Shown here: positions 15,708 through 23,755 of the stretch, in pieces | Position numbering within the stretch: the first letter of the stretch is position 1 | Layout of the letters: the number at the start of each line of letters is the position of its first letter | From: CAYYNP01 sp964472545 | GTDB taxonomy: Bacteria; Planctomycetota; Planctomycetia; Pirellulales; Thermoguttaceae | Assembly: GCA_964472545.1 (NCBI GenBank) | Contig: CAYYNP010000144.1 | Span: 1 to 23,901 of the forward strand | DNA length: 23,901 bases | Direction: 5' to 3' | Program-made: the position numbers and the translations under genes | Notes under the pieces: model-generated | Databases searched by the model: none | Told to the model about the DNA's origin: nothing | The model's input: only the letters and a program-made list of their open reading frames with translations

Positions 15708-17485
15708 CGCAAACCGAACAACCCTCACAGATGCTGCAACTGGCCGCCGAGCACCTGCGCGCCGGCCGCCTCGACCAGGCCGAAAAGCTCTGCCGCCGCG
15801 CGTTGGAAGTCGGCGGAGAGAATCCCGACGCGTATCATTTCCTGGGGCTCTGCTGTCTGCACACCGGCCGTCTGGAGGATAGTCTGGCCCACCTTCGCCG
15901 AGCGATCCAGATGCGTCCCGGCAAGGCCGAATACCACAACACGCTGGGGGGCGTGTATTCCCAAAGCCGGCAATATGCCCAGGGCGTGCACCATTTTTGG
16001 CAGGCGATCGCGTTGGAGCCGGACTACGTTGCCGCGTTGTCGAATCTGGCCCGCACCTTGCGGACCATAGGCTACACGGACGAAGCCCAGCGAATCGACC
16101 GGCGCCGGATCGCCATCGATCCGCGCAGCGAGAAGGACTCCGGCGCCGTCTTCCAGAGCGGGCGCGGCGCCCAGGAAAACGGCGAACTCGCCAAGGCGGT
16201 GGCCTGCTATCGCCGGGCGATCGAATTGTCGCCGGGGTACTTCCCCGCCCATCAATACCTCGGCCAGGCCCTCTGGCAGGACGGGCGGATCCATGAAGCG
16301 ATCGAGGCCGTCGAGCAGTCGCTCTCCGTGAAGCCCGGCCATACCGAGACGCTGAAGAACCTGGCCGTGCTCTACTTGCAGATCAGCCAGTCGGAGGAGT
16401 CGGCCGAGGCCTCCCGCAGGGCCGTCGAAATGGCGCCCGATTACGCCCAAGGCTACTTGACGCTTGCGCATAGCAAACGCTTCTCGGCCGACGACCCGGA
16501 CCTGGCCGTGATCGAGGCCGGCGCCAAGCGGGAAGGCATCAAAGACGGGGGCCGGATCCTCCTGGACTTCGCTCTGGGGAAGGCCTACGAAGACGCGGGG
16601 GAGTACCAGAAGGCCTTTGACCACTTTCGTCGAGGAAACGCCCTGCAACGCCCGTCGGTGCCGTACAGCCGGGAGGCGACCGTCGCCGAGACCGACGCCC
16701 TGATCGACTTCTTCACAGCGGACCGTCTCGCCGAATTGGGGGGTCGATTCGCCGACGCTTCCGACCTGCCGGTCTTCATCGTGGGCATGCCCCGATCGGC
16801 CACGACGCTGGTCGAGCAGATTCTGGCCAGTCATCGCCAGGTATACGGCGGCGGCGAACTGGATCACCTGCGGCTGGTGAAGGAGCGATCCGCGAGCCTT
16901 TCGCCGGGCGGCCTACCGTTCCCGCAATGCCTCGGTGTCTTGGCCCCGGCCGCCGGAAGAAAGCTGGCCGCCGACCACGTCGACACGCTGGCCCGCATGG
17001 GCGGAGGCGCCTCGCGCGTGAGCGACAAGATGCCGATAAACTACCTGCACGTCGGGTTGATCCGGCTCTTCTGGCCCAACGCCAAGATCGTGCATTGTAT
17101 GCGCGATCCGATGGACACGTGTCTCTCCTGCTATACGCGGTACTTCGTCGCCGCGCAGCCGTTCAGTTGGGATCTGGCCGACGTAGGGCAATACTACCGG
17201 CAATACGAGCGGCTGATGTCGCATTGGCGAGAAGTCCTGCCCGGGGAGATGTTCGAGGTCAGCTACGAACACCTCGTCGAGAACACGGAGCAGGTAACTC
17301 GCGAACTGATCGCGTTCTGCGGCCTGCCGTGGGACGACGCCTGCTTGGAGTTTCATCAGAGCAAACGTCCGATCCGCACCAATCCGCTCTCCGCCCGGCG
17401 CCCCATCTACAGTTCGTCCGTCGGGCGATGGCGGCGGTACGAGGAGTATCTCCAGCCGCTGCGCGAAGCGTTAGACGGTTCGTAG
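15704..17485 (+). CDS. TPR-sulfotransferase fusion protein
   Basis: The 593-aa protein has an N-terminal TPR array (about 8-310; for example AGRLDQAEKLCRRALEV, GRLEDSLAHLRRAIQM, GRIHEAIEAVEQSLSV). A sulfotransferase domain of the Sulfotransfer_3 type follows (about 355-590). The 5'-phosphosulfate loop is VGMPRSATTLVEQIL (360-374), the 3'-phosphate motif is RDPMDTCLSCY (467-477), and SDKMPINYLHVGL (440-452) lies between them. Such enzymes move sulfate from PAPS to a protein or glycan; the TPR part probably holds the acceptor. TTG 15704 is chosen as start: GGGAGG lies nine bases upstream, and TTGA overlaps the TGA stop of the 968-aa gene, implying translational coupling. ATG 15731 is the alternative. 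No membrane helix or signal peptide is evident. Confidence 0.87.
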   Translation: MTQTEQPSQMLQLAAEHLRAGRLDQAEKLCRRALEVGGENPDAYHFLGLCCLHTGRLEDSLAHLRRAIQMRPGKAEYHNTLGGVYSQSRQYAQGVHHFWQAIALEPDYVAALSNLARTLRTIGYTDEAQRIDRRRIAIDPRSEKDSGAVFQSGRGAQENGELAKAVACYRRAIELSPGYFPAHQYLGQALWQDGRIHEAIEAVEQSLSVKPGHTETLKNLAVLYLQISQSEESAEASRRAVEMAPDYAQGYLTLAHSKRFSADDPDLAVIEAGAKREGIKDGGRILLDFALGKAYEDAGEYQKAFDHFRRGNALQRPSVPYSREATVAETDALIDFFTADRLAELGGRFADASDLPVFIVGMPRSATTLVEQILASHRQVYGGGELDHLRLVKERSASLSPGGLPFPQCLGVLAPAAGRKLAADHVDTLARMGGGASRVSDKMPINYLHVGLIRLFWPNAKIVHCMRDPMDTCLSCYTRYFVAAQPFSWDLADVGQYYRQYERLMSHWREVLPGEMFEVSYEHLVENTEQVTRELIAFCGLPWDDACLEFHQSKRPIRTNPLSARRPIYSSSVGRWRRYEEYLQPLREALDGS

Positions 17486-17805
17486 GCTCCCGCATTGCCG
17501 GCGCGAATCGCTCCGCTCGACGAGCGGTGCCCGGGGTTGCCGGTGCCCTCGCAGTTTCGTGGATCACTGGGGCACCGCTGCGCTTTGCCCCAGCCACCCC
17601 TCGCTGCGCCACCCAGCGCGCAGGCCTCGCAAAGCAGGTTGTGCCGTTTGTGCCGGTCGGGGGCGTTCTGCGGAGATCGAGGCCAGCCCGCCGATTGCGC
17701 CGGCGGGCATGCGCGCCGAATCGGCCTGCCCTTCGACGTAGAGTTGCCATGCCGCGACGGTCGTGGGGCCGTCTTTCACGGGAACCAACCCAGCGCGCCG
17801 ACGTC
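17486..17805. other. intergenic region with hairpins
   Basis: These 320 bp between the sulfotransferase and histidine kinase genes hold three structures: a near-perfect palindrome CCGCTCG-A-CGAGCGG (17513-17527), one copy of the 31-bp dispersed repeat (17569-17599), and an 8-bp stem GCCCGCCG/CGGCGGGC (17686-17693 and 17701-17708). A 74-aa minus-strand reading frame (17564-17788) is noted as a possible remnant. No other gene was recognised. Confidence 0.6.
17569..17599 (+). repeat. 31-bp dispersed repeat, copy 1
   Basis: The element starts GGGGCACCGCTGCG and ends TTGCCCCAGCCACCC. It contains GGGGCA and TGCCCC as a 6-bp inverted pair. It is identical over 31 bases to the copy at 18772-18802 and to the reverse complement of 18707-18737. 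Confidence 0.95.
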
Positions 17806-18678
17806 ATGGATACCACCGACCACAAGACCGAACTCGACTATCTGGTCCGCTCACTCTCGCACGACATGAGTGCGAACTTCATGCTGTTGGAGAGTAGCTT
17901 CTCGCGGCTGAAGAAATCGCTTGCGCCGGCGGCCGACGCCGCGCCATCGCCGCAACCCGCCGGCGAAGAGACGCTCGAGCAGCGCGTGGCCCACGTCGAG
18001 GCGTGTTTGCGCGAGTCGAAGCGGTTCCTCGACGATCTGGTCCATCTGGCCCGAACCGGCACCGTCGAGATGGAGCCGCAGCGCGTGGAGGTTGCGGCGA
18101 TCGTCGACGACGTGCTCTTCGAACAACGCGAGCTTTTCGCCCGGCGGTGGATCCACGTTACGGTCGATCGCCCGTTGCCGGTGGTGTGGTGCAACGAGGG
18201 TCGCGTGAAACAAGTCGTCACAAATCTCGTCCGCAACGCCGCCCGACACGGCTGCGATCCGGATGCCCCGCGAATCGCGATCGGGCCGTGGACCGCCGTC
18301 GGGCAACCTCCGCACGCCGAGCAGCCGATGGCCGGGTTTGCCGTACACGACAACGGGCCGGGGATCGATCGCGCCTATCGGCGGGAGATCTTCCTGCCCG
18401 GGCGGCGGCTCCCGAGCGCGGCGGCCGAAGGGTCGGGCATGGGGCTGGCGATCGTCAAGAAGATCGTCGATCACTACGGCGGTTCGATCCGCGTGGCCTC
18501 CGGCGCCGACAACGGAACGACGTTCGCCGTCGTGCTGCCGGCCGCGGTCGACCGCGTTTCCGAAACGTTGGCAGACCCCGATGGCCGCGCCTGGAAAGTG
18601 CAACTCGACGGCGGCCATCGACAACGCTCTCGGCAACCCCATCGGACGACAACGTCAAAAACGCATCGCCCGTCGTGA
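17806..18678 (+). CDS. soluble orphan sensor histidine kinase
   Basis: The 290-aa protein has a HisKA-type dimerisation region with the phospho-acceptor in RSLSHDMSANF (His19) and a coiled helix pair up to about residue 85. The HATPase region follows, with N-box NLVRNAARHG (140-149), G1 box DNGPGI (182-187) and G2 box GSGMGLAIVKKI (209-220). There is no membrane helix, PAS or other sensor domain and no response regulator gene in the window, so its input must come through a partner protein or its short N-terminus. The ATG at 17806 is chosen because the kinase core starts at once; an ATG at 17749 in frame would add 19 basic residues. No clear ribosome binding site is seen. The last 25 residues are Arg/Thr-rich and low in complexity. 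Confidence 0.87.
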   Translation: MDTTDHKTELDYLVRSLSHDMSANFMLLESSFSRLKKSLAPAADAAPSPQPAGEETLEQRVAHVEACLRESKRFLDDLVHLARTGTVEMEPQRVEVAAIVDDVLFEQRELFARRWIHVTVDRPLPVVWCNEGRVKQVVTNLVRNAARHGCDPDAPRIAIGPWTAVGQPPHAEQPMAGFAVHDNGPGIDRAYRREIFLPGRRLPSAAAEGSGMGLAIVKKIVDHYGGSIRVASGADNGTTFAVVLPAAVDRVSETLADPDGRAWKVQLDGGHRQRSRQPHRTTTSKTHRPS

Positions 18679-18706
18679 GGCCGCACCGTCGGCGCCTGGC
18701 GCGATG

Positions 18707-18802
18707 GGGTGGCTGGGGCAAAGCGCAGCGGTGCCCCAGGTTGTGGCGTCTCCACAGATATCCGCGTTGCCGGGGCACCGCTGCGCTTTGCCCCAGCCAC
18801 CC
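18707..18802. terminator. inverted pair of 31-bp repeats between convergent genes
   Basis: Copy 2 (18707-18737, minus orientation) and copy 3 (18772-18802, plus orientation) of the 31-bp repeat are perfect reverse complements separated by 34 bases. They would form a 31-bp stem in either transcript. The spacer itself holds TGTGG/CCACA with a five-base loop. The element lies between the stop codons of the histidine kinase (18678) and the minus-strand lyase-like gene (18821), the expected place for a bidirectional terminator or mRNA 3'-end protector. There is no T-run. Confidence 0.65.
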
Positions 18803-18820
18803 AGCAATGTCGTATGAGGG

Positions 18821-20497
18821 TCACGATCCGTAGAAAACCAGATGGTCGTACGTTCGCTTGTCGGCCCGCTTTTGCTGATGTTCGAGGAGCTTGCCGTGGT
18901 ACTCGCAGTGGAAGAATCGGGCGTCGAGCATGGGCGGCGGCAGGGCGTCGCGCTTTCCGGCGAGCGCGGCCGCCAAGTGCAATAGCGCCAGCGGGATCTC
19001 GTCGCCGGTTCGGGCGTACGATCGGCCTTGGCGTGGGAAGAGGCCGCCCGGCGATTGCGTTTCGAGCAGGTTGTCGGCGACTTGGCAGGCAAGCTTCAGA
19101 AGGTCGCCTCGCTCGGTCGCCCGATGGAGTTCCAACAGCCCGTAGAGCAAACGCCAATCGCGGCAGCCGGTGTCCGATTTCAGGTCTCCTTCCGCACCGT
19201 TGCGCTGCCCAAGGTCGCCGAGTTCAAGCCGCCCGGCCAACTCGCGCAGCGTCTGCCAGTGGTACTCGTCCCCGGTGAGCCGATAGGCCATGGCGTATGC
19301 CCAGAACAGATGCCCGTCGGGCCTTCGCGGAGCGAACGACTCCGGCACGTAGTACCCGGTCTTCGCCTCTCGCCATCGCAGCGGCGTGCCGTCGATCATC
19401 ATGGCCACGAACCGTCCGGTCTTGCGGTCGTAGCACTGTTTGGCGTAGGCCTTCAGATCCTCGGAAGCGAAGCGGATGAACTCACGGCCCGCCTCGGCAC
19501 ACTTCCCCCCGGCGGCCACCAGCCGTTCGCCGGCCTGCATCTGGGCCAACGGCAATTGGTGATAGCGGCAGGTCTGATGGTAGGAAGCGACGATCTGCGC
19601 TTCGTTGATCGTCGGATGGACGTGGCCCAGCGCGATCTGTGCCCGATCGGACTGACGGTAACTGAGTTGCCCCCCGCAGAGCCCCGTGCGGGGATGGCGG
19701 CCCTGTTGCCAGCGCGAAATCAGCCGCCGGGTCCAGGTCAGGGCCTCGTCGTTCTTGCCCATCGCAGCTAGCGTCACGCCGCTGTGCAAGAGCGGCGGCG
19801 TCACGTTGACGAACGAGAGATTGCCGCCGGAGGTGGGAAACGGCACCGGCAGGTCGTCGTCGAAGGTCGCGCCCCATTTCGGCTCGGCGGTTTGATCAGT
19901 GCGGGCGTGGCGGTTGTAGTCCAACGAGGGCCAATCGAGCACGTGGGTCGCCCAGATCGTTTCGACCAGCTTCCGGGTGGCCGCCGGGTCGACGCGCCAC
20001 ATCAGGGCGAAATACGGCTGCTGGGTCTTCAGTTCGTGTACGTTAGCGTATTGCCCAACCGGCCGATCTTCCTGCAAGTCCCAGGCGAGGTGCCCGCCCC
20101 AATAGAGCAATCCGTTGGGCGTCGCCAGGTGATTCAGCGCATGCCGCGACGCCTCTTCGGCCGCCCGGCGATAACGTGCCTCGCCGCCGACGGCCGTCAA
20201 GCCGTCGAGCGTACGCAGCAGCGGCTGGCAGCTTGCGAAGTTCGAGAGCACCCACGTCTCGCCGCGGCACTCCCAACGGGCCGGTTCGAGCGTTTCGGCC
20301 TGCAAGCCGTCGACGAACAACGGCGTGCGTAGTTCTCCGTAGCGATCCCGCCCGTGCTCGACGACCGTATCGGCAAAGCGCCGGACCGCCTCGAGATACC
20401 GTGCATCGTCCCCAATCGCCGGCTCACCCCGCGCCGGCGCCACGAGCACGGCCCAAACCACCATCCCCAAACAGAAACCGTATCCCTTCCAATCCAT
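18821..20497 (-). CDS. secreted alpha/alpha-barrel, pectate-lyase-like protein
   Basis: The 558-aa protein has a signal peptide (MDWKGYGFCLGMVVWAVLVA, cleavage near PARG-EP at about 24). The mature part looks like a helical barrel with many aromatic loops (YGELRTPLFVDGL, SNFASCQPLLRTLDGL, ATPNGLLYWGGHLAWDL, HVLDWPSLDYNRHA, GHLFWAYAMAYRLTGDEYHW). It resembles planctomycete proteins annotated as pectate lyase (PL2-like), but I recall no diagnostic motif firmly, so the enzymatic call is tentative; an epimerase or hydrolase of the same fold is possible. GGAGGTG stands five bases before ATG 20497, which decides this start over ATG 20536. It follows the GH127 gene after 59 bp, so both are probably co-transcribed and act on the same glycan outside the cytoplasm. 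Confidence 0.65.
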   Translation of the reverse strand: MDWKGYGFCLGMVVWAVLVAPARGEPAIGDDARYLEAVRRFADTVVEHGRDRYGELRTPLFVDGLQAETLEPARWECRGETWVLSNFASCQPLLRTLDGLTAVGGEARYRRAAEEASRHALNHLATPNGLLYWGGHLAWDLQEDRPVGQYANVHELKTQQPYFALMWRVDPAATRKLVETIWATHVLDWPSLDYNRHARTDQTAEPKWGATFDDDLPVPFPTSGGNLSFVNVTPPLLHSGVTLAAMGKNDEALTWTRRLISRWQQGRHPRTGLCGGQLSYRQSDRAQIALGHVHPTINEAQIVASYHQTCRYHQLPLAQMQAGERLVAAGGKCAEAGREFIRFASEDLKAYAKQCYDRKTGRFVAMMIDGTPLRWREAKTGYYVPESFAPRRPDGHLFWAYAMAYRLTGDEYHWQTLRELAGRLELGDLGQRNGAEGDLKSDTGCRDWRLLYGLLELHRATERGDLLKLACQVADNLLETQSPGGLFPRQGRSYARTGDEIPLALLHLAAALAGKRDALPPPMLDARFFHCEYHGKLLEHQQKRADKRTYDHLVFYGS

Positions 20498-20530
20498 TAC
20501 CCACCTCCACGAACTTCCAACAGCCCCGCG

Positions 20531-20562
20531 CGTCACCCCGTCAGCCCGTCACCCCGTCACTC
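20531..20562. repeat. 8-bp tandem repeat at a gene junction
   Basis: Four 8-bp units (CGTCACCC, CGTCAGCC, CGTCACCC, CGTCACTC) lie at 20531-20562. The last one overlaps the stop codon of the GH127 gene. The array fills much of the 59-bp space before the lyase-like gene. Confidence 0.85.
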
Positions 20563-22605
20563 TTCCCGCAGCCACACCGCCATCGCGTGGCTGCCGCGAT
20601 TCGCCCAGACGTGATACGGGATCAACGTCAGCTTCGTCGGCCTGCGCTGGATAACGACCCCTTGATCGTCGAGTGCGATGCGCTGGGCCTCGCCAACGAG
20701 CACAGTCACGCCGCCGAGCAGATCCGGACGATACTCCGGCCGCAATGCCGCGTGGCGAGGCAACTCGATATTGTCGACGCGGCCCCCGTTGTCGACGCCC
20801 TCGGCACAGTAGACGATCGGTCCGCGCTGGATCGCCACGCGACCGCGATTCGCCTCGACCTTTTCGTGGGCGCGAACCCGCCGCACAGGCATCGGCAAAT
20901 GGAGTGCAACCTTGTCGCCCGGCTTCCACGCCCTGCGGATTACGGCGTATCCGTTCTCGCAAGGCGCGTCGGCCCATTTGCCGTTGATCTGAAGTCTCCA
21001 AGCGGCCTCGCGCGCTCGGTCAGTCTCCGGCAACGTGACGGCGTATCGATACAAGTCGCCCGCCACACCCGACGCGCCAATCCAGTCGGGGATGCGCAGC
21101 CGAAGGGTGAACGCAGTCTCGCGTGGCACGTCGACGGCGAGTTGCACCAGTCCGTCGTGCGGGCATCGGGTTTCCTGGCGCAAGGAGATCTTCCGGCCGT
21201 CGGCCAGTTCCGTTTCGAGCGACGATCCGATGTACAGATGCACTGCGATCCCGTCGCGGCTGCGCGTGTAGGTGTATTGCTGCAGCGATCCGTACAGCCG
21301 GTGGACGTTCGGCGGGCAACACGAACAGCCGAAGAACGGCACGCGGCGATTCTTCCCGGGATCGCCCGGCGGACACTCCAGCGGATTGCGATAGAAATAC
21401 TCCGTGCCGCTGAGCGAAATCCCGCTGGCAACGCCGTTGTACAACGCCCGTTCGAGACAGTCGGCGTACTTGCTCTGGCCGGTGGCCAACAGCATGCGGT
21501 AGTTCCAGAAGACCATCGAAATGGCGGCGCACGTTTCCGCGTAGGCCGTACGATTGGGCAACTGATACGCCTGGCCGTAGGCCTCGCCGCGTCCGGTCGA
21601 TCCGACTGCCCCGGTAACGTACATCTTCCGCCGGTGCATGTCGTCCCAAAGCCGCGTAAGCGTGTCGAGCATGGCCGCCCTGCCGTATTCCAGGTAGACG
21701 TCGGCTCCGCCGGTCAACAGCAGGGTCTCTTGCACGGCGTGACCGTAGATCTCCTCAAAGTCCCAAAAACCGTACTGGTCGAGCGTGTGCTTGGCGAATT
21801 CGAGATACCGCCGATCACCGGTCACGCGGTACAACTCGACCATCGCCATCTCGTGGTTGGGATGCTCGTATTTCTTGTTCGGCGGCCCCTGATTCAGCTT
21901 GTACGGCAGACGATTCGGGGCGCCGAACCGTTCGACGATCAGATCGGCGAATTCGATCGCCGCTTCGAGCATCGCGTCGTCGCCGGTAGTGCGGTGCCAG
22001 GCGATGGCGGCTTGCGTAAAGTGGCCGAAGTTGTAGAACTCGAACCGGTTGAGGCTCTGGAAGCGCTTTCCGCCGCCACGCTTGACCAGCGGGTTTTCGT
22101 AGTAGGTGTTCAGATAGCCGTCGTCGCACTGCGTGGCCAGCACCAGCCGGTTCAGGCGTCCGAACGTTCGAGCCACTTCCTCACTGGAGTTGGCGTAGTA
22201 GCCGGCGGCCTCCATCAACTTGTAGACGAACTCGTTGTTGTTCGGCCCGCCGGCGTGGCGCTCCGCGAGCCCTTCGGCCGCGATCCGATAGTTTTGAATG
22301 AAGCCGGCGGTCTCGAACTTCTGCAGGTAGTCCAACACACCCTGCTGGCGCGATCTGTCGATGGCCGGCCGCCAGTGGGCGTCCTCGATCGCGGCCTCTT
22401 TCAGCCCAACCGGCCGAAAGACGGCGTGGCGATAGCCGGGCGCGGGTTGTTGCGACGGCAGGCGCGGCGGCGACTGGCCTCTGGACACGGCCGTCACGAG
22501 CAACCAAGCCAGGCACGTAACAACCCGGCCGGCCGGCATCGCCGCGGCACGACGGCTGGAATCGCGCCCCACACTAAGCAGGTCTCGGCCGATAGCGCTG
22601 CGCAT
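20557..22605 (-). CDS. GH127 family protein (beta-L-arabinofuranosidase-like)
   Basis: The 682-aa protein has a signal-like segment (hydrophobic core at about 28-40, RVVTCLAWLLVTAV) and the full GH127 (DUF1680) body. Compared with the characterised HypBA1 enzyme, the catalytic layout is present: an acid/base glutamate in GRGEAYG (Glu341), zinc ligands in AETCAA (Glu357 and Cys359) and FGCSCCPPN (Cys427, Cys429, Cys430), the second cysteine of that group being the nucleophile position. The spacing of 16 residues from the acid/base to the ETC glutamate equals that of HypBA1. It should release L-arabinofuranose or a related sugar from glycans. ATG 22605 is chosen over 22716: GAGAGGA lies nearby upstream, and a terminator-like hairpin at 22680-22706 sits in the longer version. 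Downstream partner: the lyase-like gene. Confidence 0.9.
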   Translation of the reverse strand: MRSAIGRDLLSVGRDSSRRAAAMPAGRVVTCLAWLLVTAVSRGQSPPRLPSQQPAPGYRHAVFRPVGLKEAAIEDAHWRPAIDRSRQQGVLDYLQKFETAGFIQNYRIAAEGLAERHAGGPNNNEFVYKLMEAAGYYANSSEEVARTFGRLNRLVLATQCDDGYLNTYYENPLVKRGGGKRFQSLNRFEFYNFGHFTQAAIAWHRTTGDDAMLEAAIEFADLIVERFGAPNRLPYKLNQGPPNKKYEHPNHEMAMVELYRVTGDRRYLEFAKHTLDQYGFWDFEEIYGHAVQETLLLTGGADVYLEYGRAAMLDTLTRLWDDMHRRKMYVTGAVGSTGRGEAYGQAYQLPNRTAYAETCAAISMVFWNYRMLLATGQSKYADCLERALYNGVASGISLSGTEYFYRNPLECPPGDPGKNRRVPFFGCSCCPPNVHRLYGSLQQYTYTRSRDGIAVHLYIGSSLETELADGRKISLRQETRCPHDGLVQLAVDVPRETAFTLRLRIPDWIGASGVAGDLYRYAVTLPETDRAREAAWRLQINGKWADAPCENGYAVIRRAWKPGDKVALHLPMPVRRVRAHEKVEANRGRVAIQRGPIVYCAEGVDNGGRVDNIELPRHAALRPEYRPDLLGGVTVLVGEAQRIALDDQGVVIQRRPTKLTLIPYHVWANRGSHAMAVWLREE

Positions 22606-22679
22606 CGCCCATCCTCTCTTCAAATCGGTGCTCGGCTCGACGGACCGGGTGTGCCACCCATTTCCAACGGGCTGCCAAA

Positions 22680-22706
22680 GGGGGAGGCCATTCCACGGCC
22701 ACCCCC
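22680..22706 (-). terminator. rho-independent-like hairpin
   Basis: On the minus strand GGGGGTGGCC and GGCCTCCCCC pair with one T-T mismatch around a seven-base loop, followed by TTT. It starts about 30 bases after the stop codon of the 232-aa gene and ends 75 bases before the chosen GH127 start, so it may separate the two transcripts. Confidence 0.55.
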
Positions 22707-22736
22707 AACGCAACACTCGCTTGAAAGAGCTTCGGC

Positions 22737-23435
22737 CTACTGCCGTCGGCGTCGCGGCTGCAGTTCGATCTTCGCGCCTTTCATCTTCTCGAAGGCTTCC
22801 TTTTGCTCGGCGGTCAGCAGTCCGACGGCTTGTTCGTCCGCCTGACTGCGGATCTTCCCGAGCTTCTCGGCCACCTCGGCGAACTTCTCGCGCCGTTGGT
22901 CCTCGGCGACGTCGCGAAGGCCGCTGATCGCCTCGGCGGTCTTCTCCTGCGTCGCCTTCTCCAAGTCGGCGGCCTTCTTCTTCTGCTCGTCGTTCAGCTT
23001 CAGCCGGCCGGCGACAAACGGGTGGTTCAGGCCGTACACGGCGCCGCGCACCTGCAAGCGGATCTGATACAGTCGTATCATCTGCTCTTGGGCCAGAATC
23101 TCGGCAATCTGCCCGCGGGCCTTTTCGTCGAACTGTTTGCTCAGTTCCGCGTACTTCGCCTGGCGCTTCTGCGGGTCTTCGATTTCCCGCGCGGCCATGT
23201 ACTGCCCTCGCGCTTCTTCGCGTAGCTTCTGGCCGGCTTCCTGCAGTTTGGCGGCCTGGTCCTCGGTGATCTTCAGTTCCGTGCGGACCTGTTCCAGGCT
23301 AACCAGACCGAGGAAACTGCCTCGCAATCTTCCACCCCGGCGGCCTCCGGACGGCTGCCCATATGCGGCAGCCGTCATCGCCGCAACCAAACCGAATACC
23401 GTGGCCGTCATCAAACAACTTCGAACTCGGCTCAT
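22737..23435 (-). CDS. Spy/LTXXQ-like periplasmic helical protein
   Basis: The 232-aa protein begins with a signal peptide (MSRVRSCLMTATVFGLVAAM, cleavage near AAAYG-QP at about 26). A Gly/Arg stretch follows, then long charged helices rich in Lys, Glu, Ala and Gln. Three LTxxQ-like turns are seen: LKITEDQ (54-60), LKLNDEQ (145-151) and LTAEQ (207-211), the hallmark of the CpxP/Spy-type fold, whose studied members are periplasmic chaperones or stress sensors. The Arg-rich end (QPRRRRQ) is unusual. GGGAG precedes the ATG by about six bases, which selects it over the open frame to 23624. The gene is divergent from the sulfatase and has a sigma70-like promoter. Its role beyond envelope protein quality control cannot be read. 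Confidence 0.8.
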   Translation of the reverse strand: MSRVRSCLMTATVFGLVAAMTAAAYGQPSGGRRGGRLRGSFLGLVSLEQVRTELKITEDQAAKLQEAGQKLREEARGQYMAAREIEDPQKRQAKYAELSKQFDEKARGQIAEILAQEQMIRLYQIRLQVRGAVYGLNHPFVAGRLKLNDEQKKKAADLEKATQEKTAEAISGLRDVAEDQRREKFAEVAEKLGKIRSQADEQAVGLLTAEQKEAFEKMKGAKIELQPRRRRQ

Positions 23436-23538
23436 CTCGCTCTCCCTTTTTCGTGCCGTGACAGGGTACGTACCTACGGCTCCCAAACGGCCGCCGGGAC
23501 CATCCCGAACAACGACCGCCTCGAGCTTCACAGCCTGG

Positions 23539-23567
23539 ATTGTTCGGGACCGAAGACGGCTTGTCAA
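23539..23567 (-). promoter_or_regulatory. sigma70-type promoter for the Spy-like gene
   Basis: On the minus strand, -35 TTGACA (plus-strand 23562-23567) and -10 AACAAT (23539-23544) are 17 bases apart. The -35 is a perfect match and the -10 matches four of six. The start codon lies about 100 bases downstream. Confidence 0.5.
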
Positions 23568-23595
23568 GCAAATTCTGCGCCGTGGGGCGAATAGA

Positions 23596-23624
23596 TTGAC
23601 GATGGGCGTCGGGCTGCCTATCAT
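23596..23624 (+). promoter_or_regulatory. sigma70-type promoter for the sulfatase gene
   Basis: TTGACG (23596-23601) and TATCAT (23619-23624) are separated by exactly 17 bases, five of six matches in each box. The sulfatase ATG is about 125 bases downstream. The rest of the 23436-23755 divergent region holds no other recognised element. Confidence 0.6.
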
Positions 23625-23755
23625 GTTTTGTACGCCGCCGACGGACGTTGACCGTCGGATCGCTCAAACGGCCCCTTTCGCAGCTTCGCCGCCTCGCAGC
23701 CGGCGGCACTACGGCGCAGCTCGCCACACCCGCACATCTGCACGCAGGACTCCCG

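Noticed and set aside
20176..22845. Long plus-strand open frame (889 codons) opposite the GH127 and lyase-like genes
   Set aside because: The minus-strand frames carry full catalytic motifs and ribosome binding sites. The plus frame is Arg/Ala/Val-rich without any domain and crosses gene boundaries, as expected from antisense of high-GC genes.
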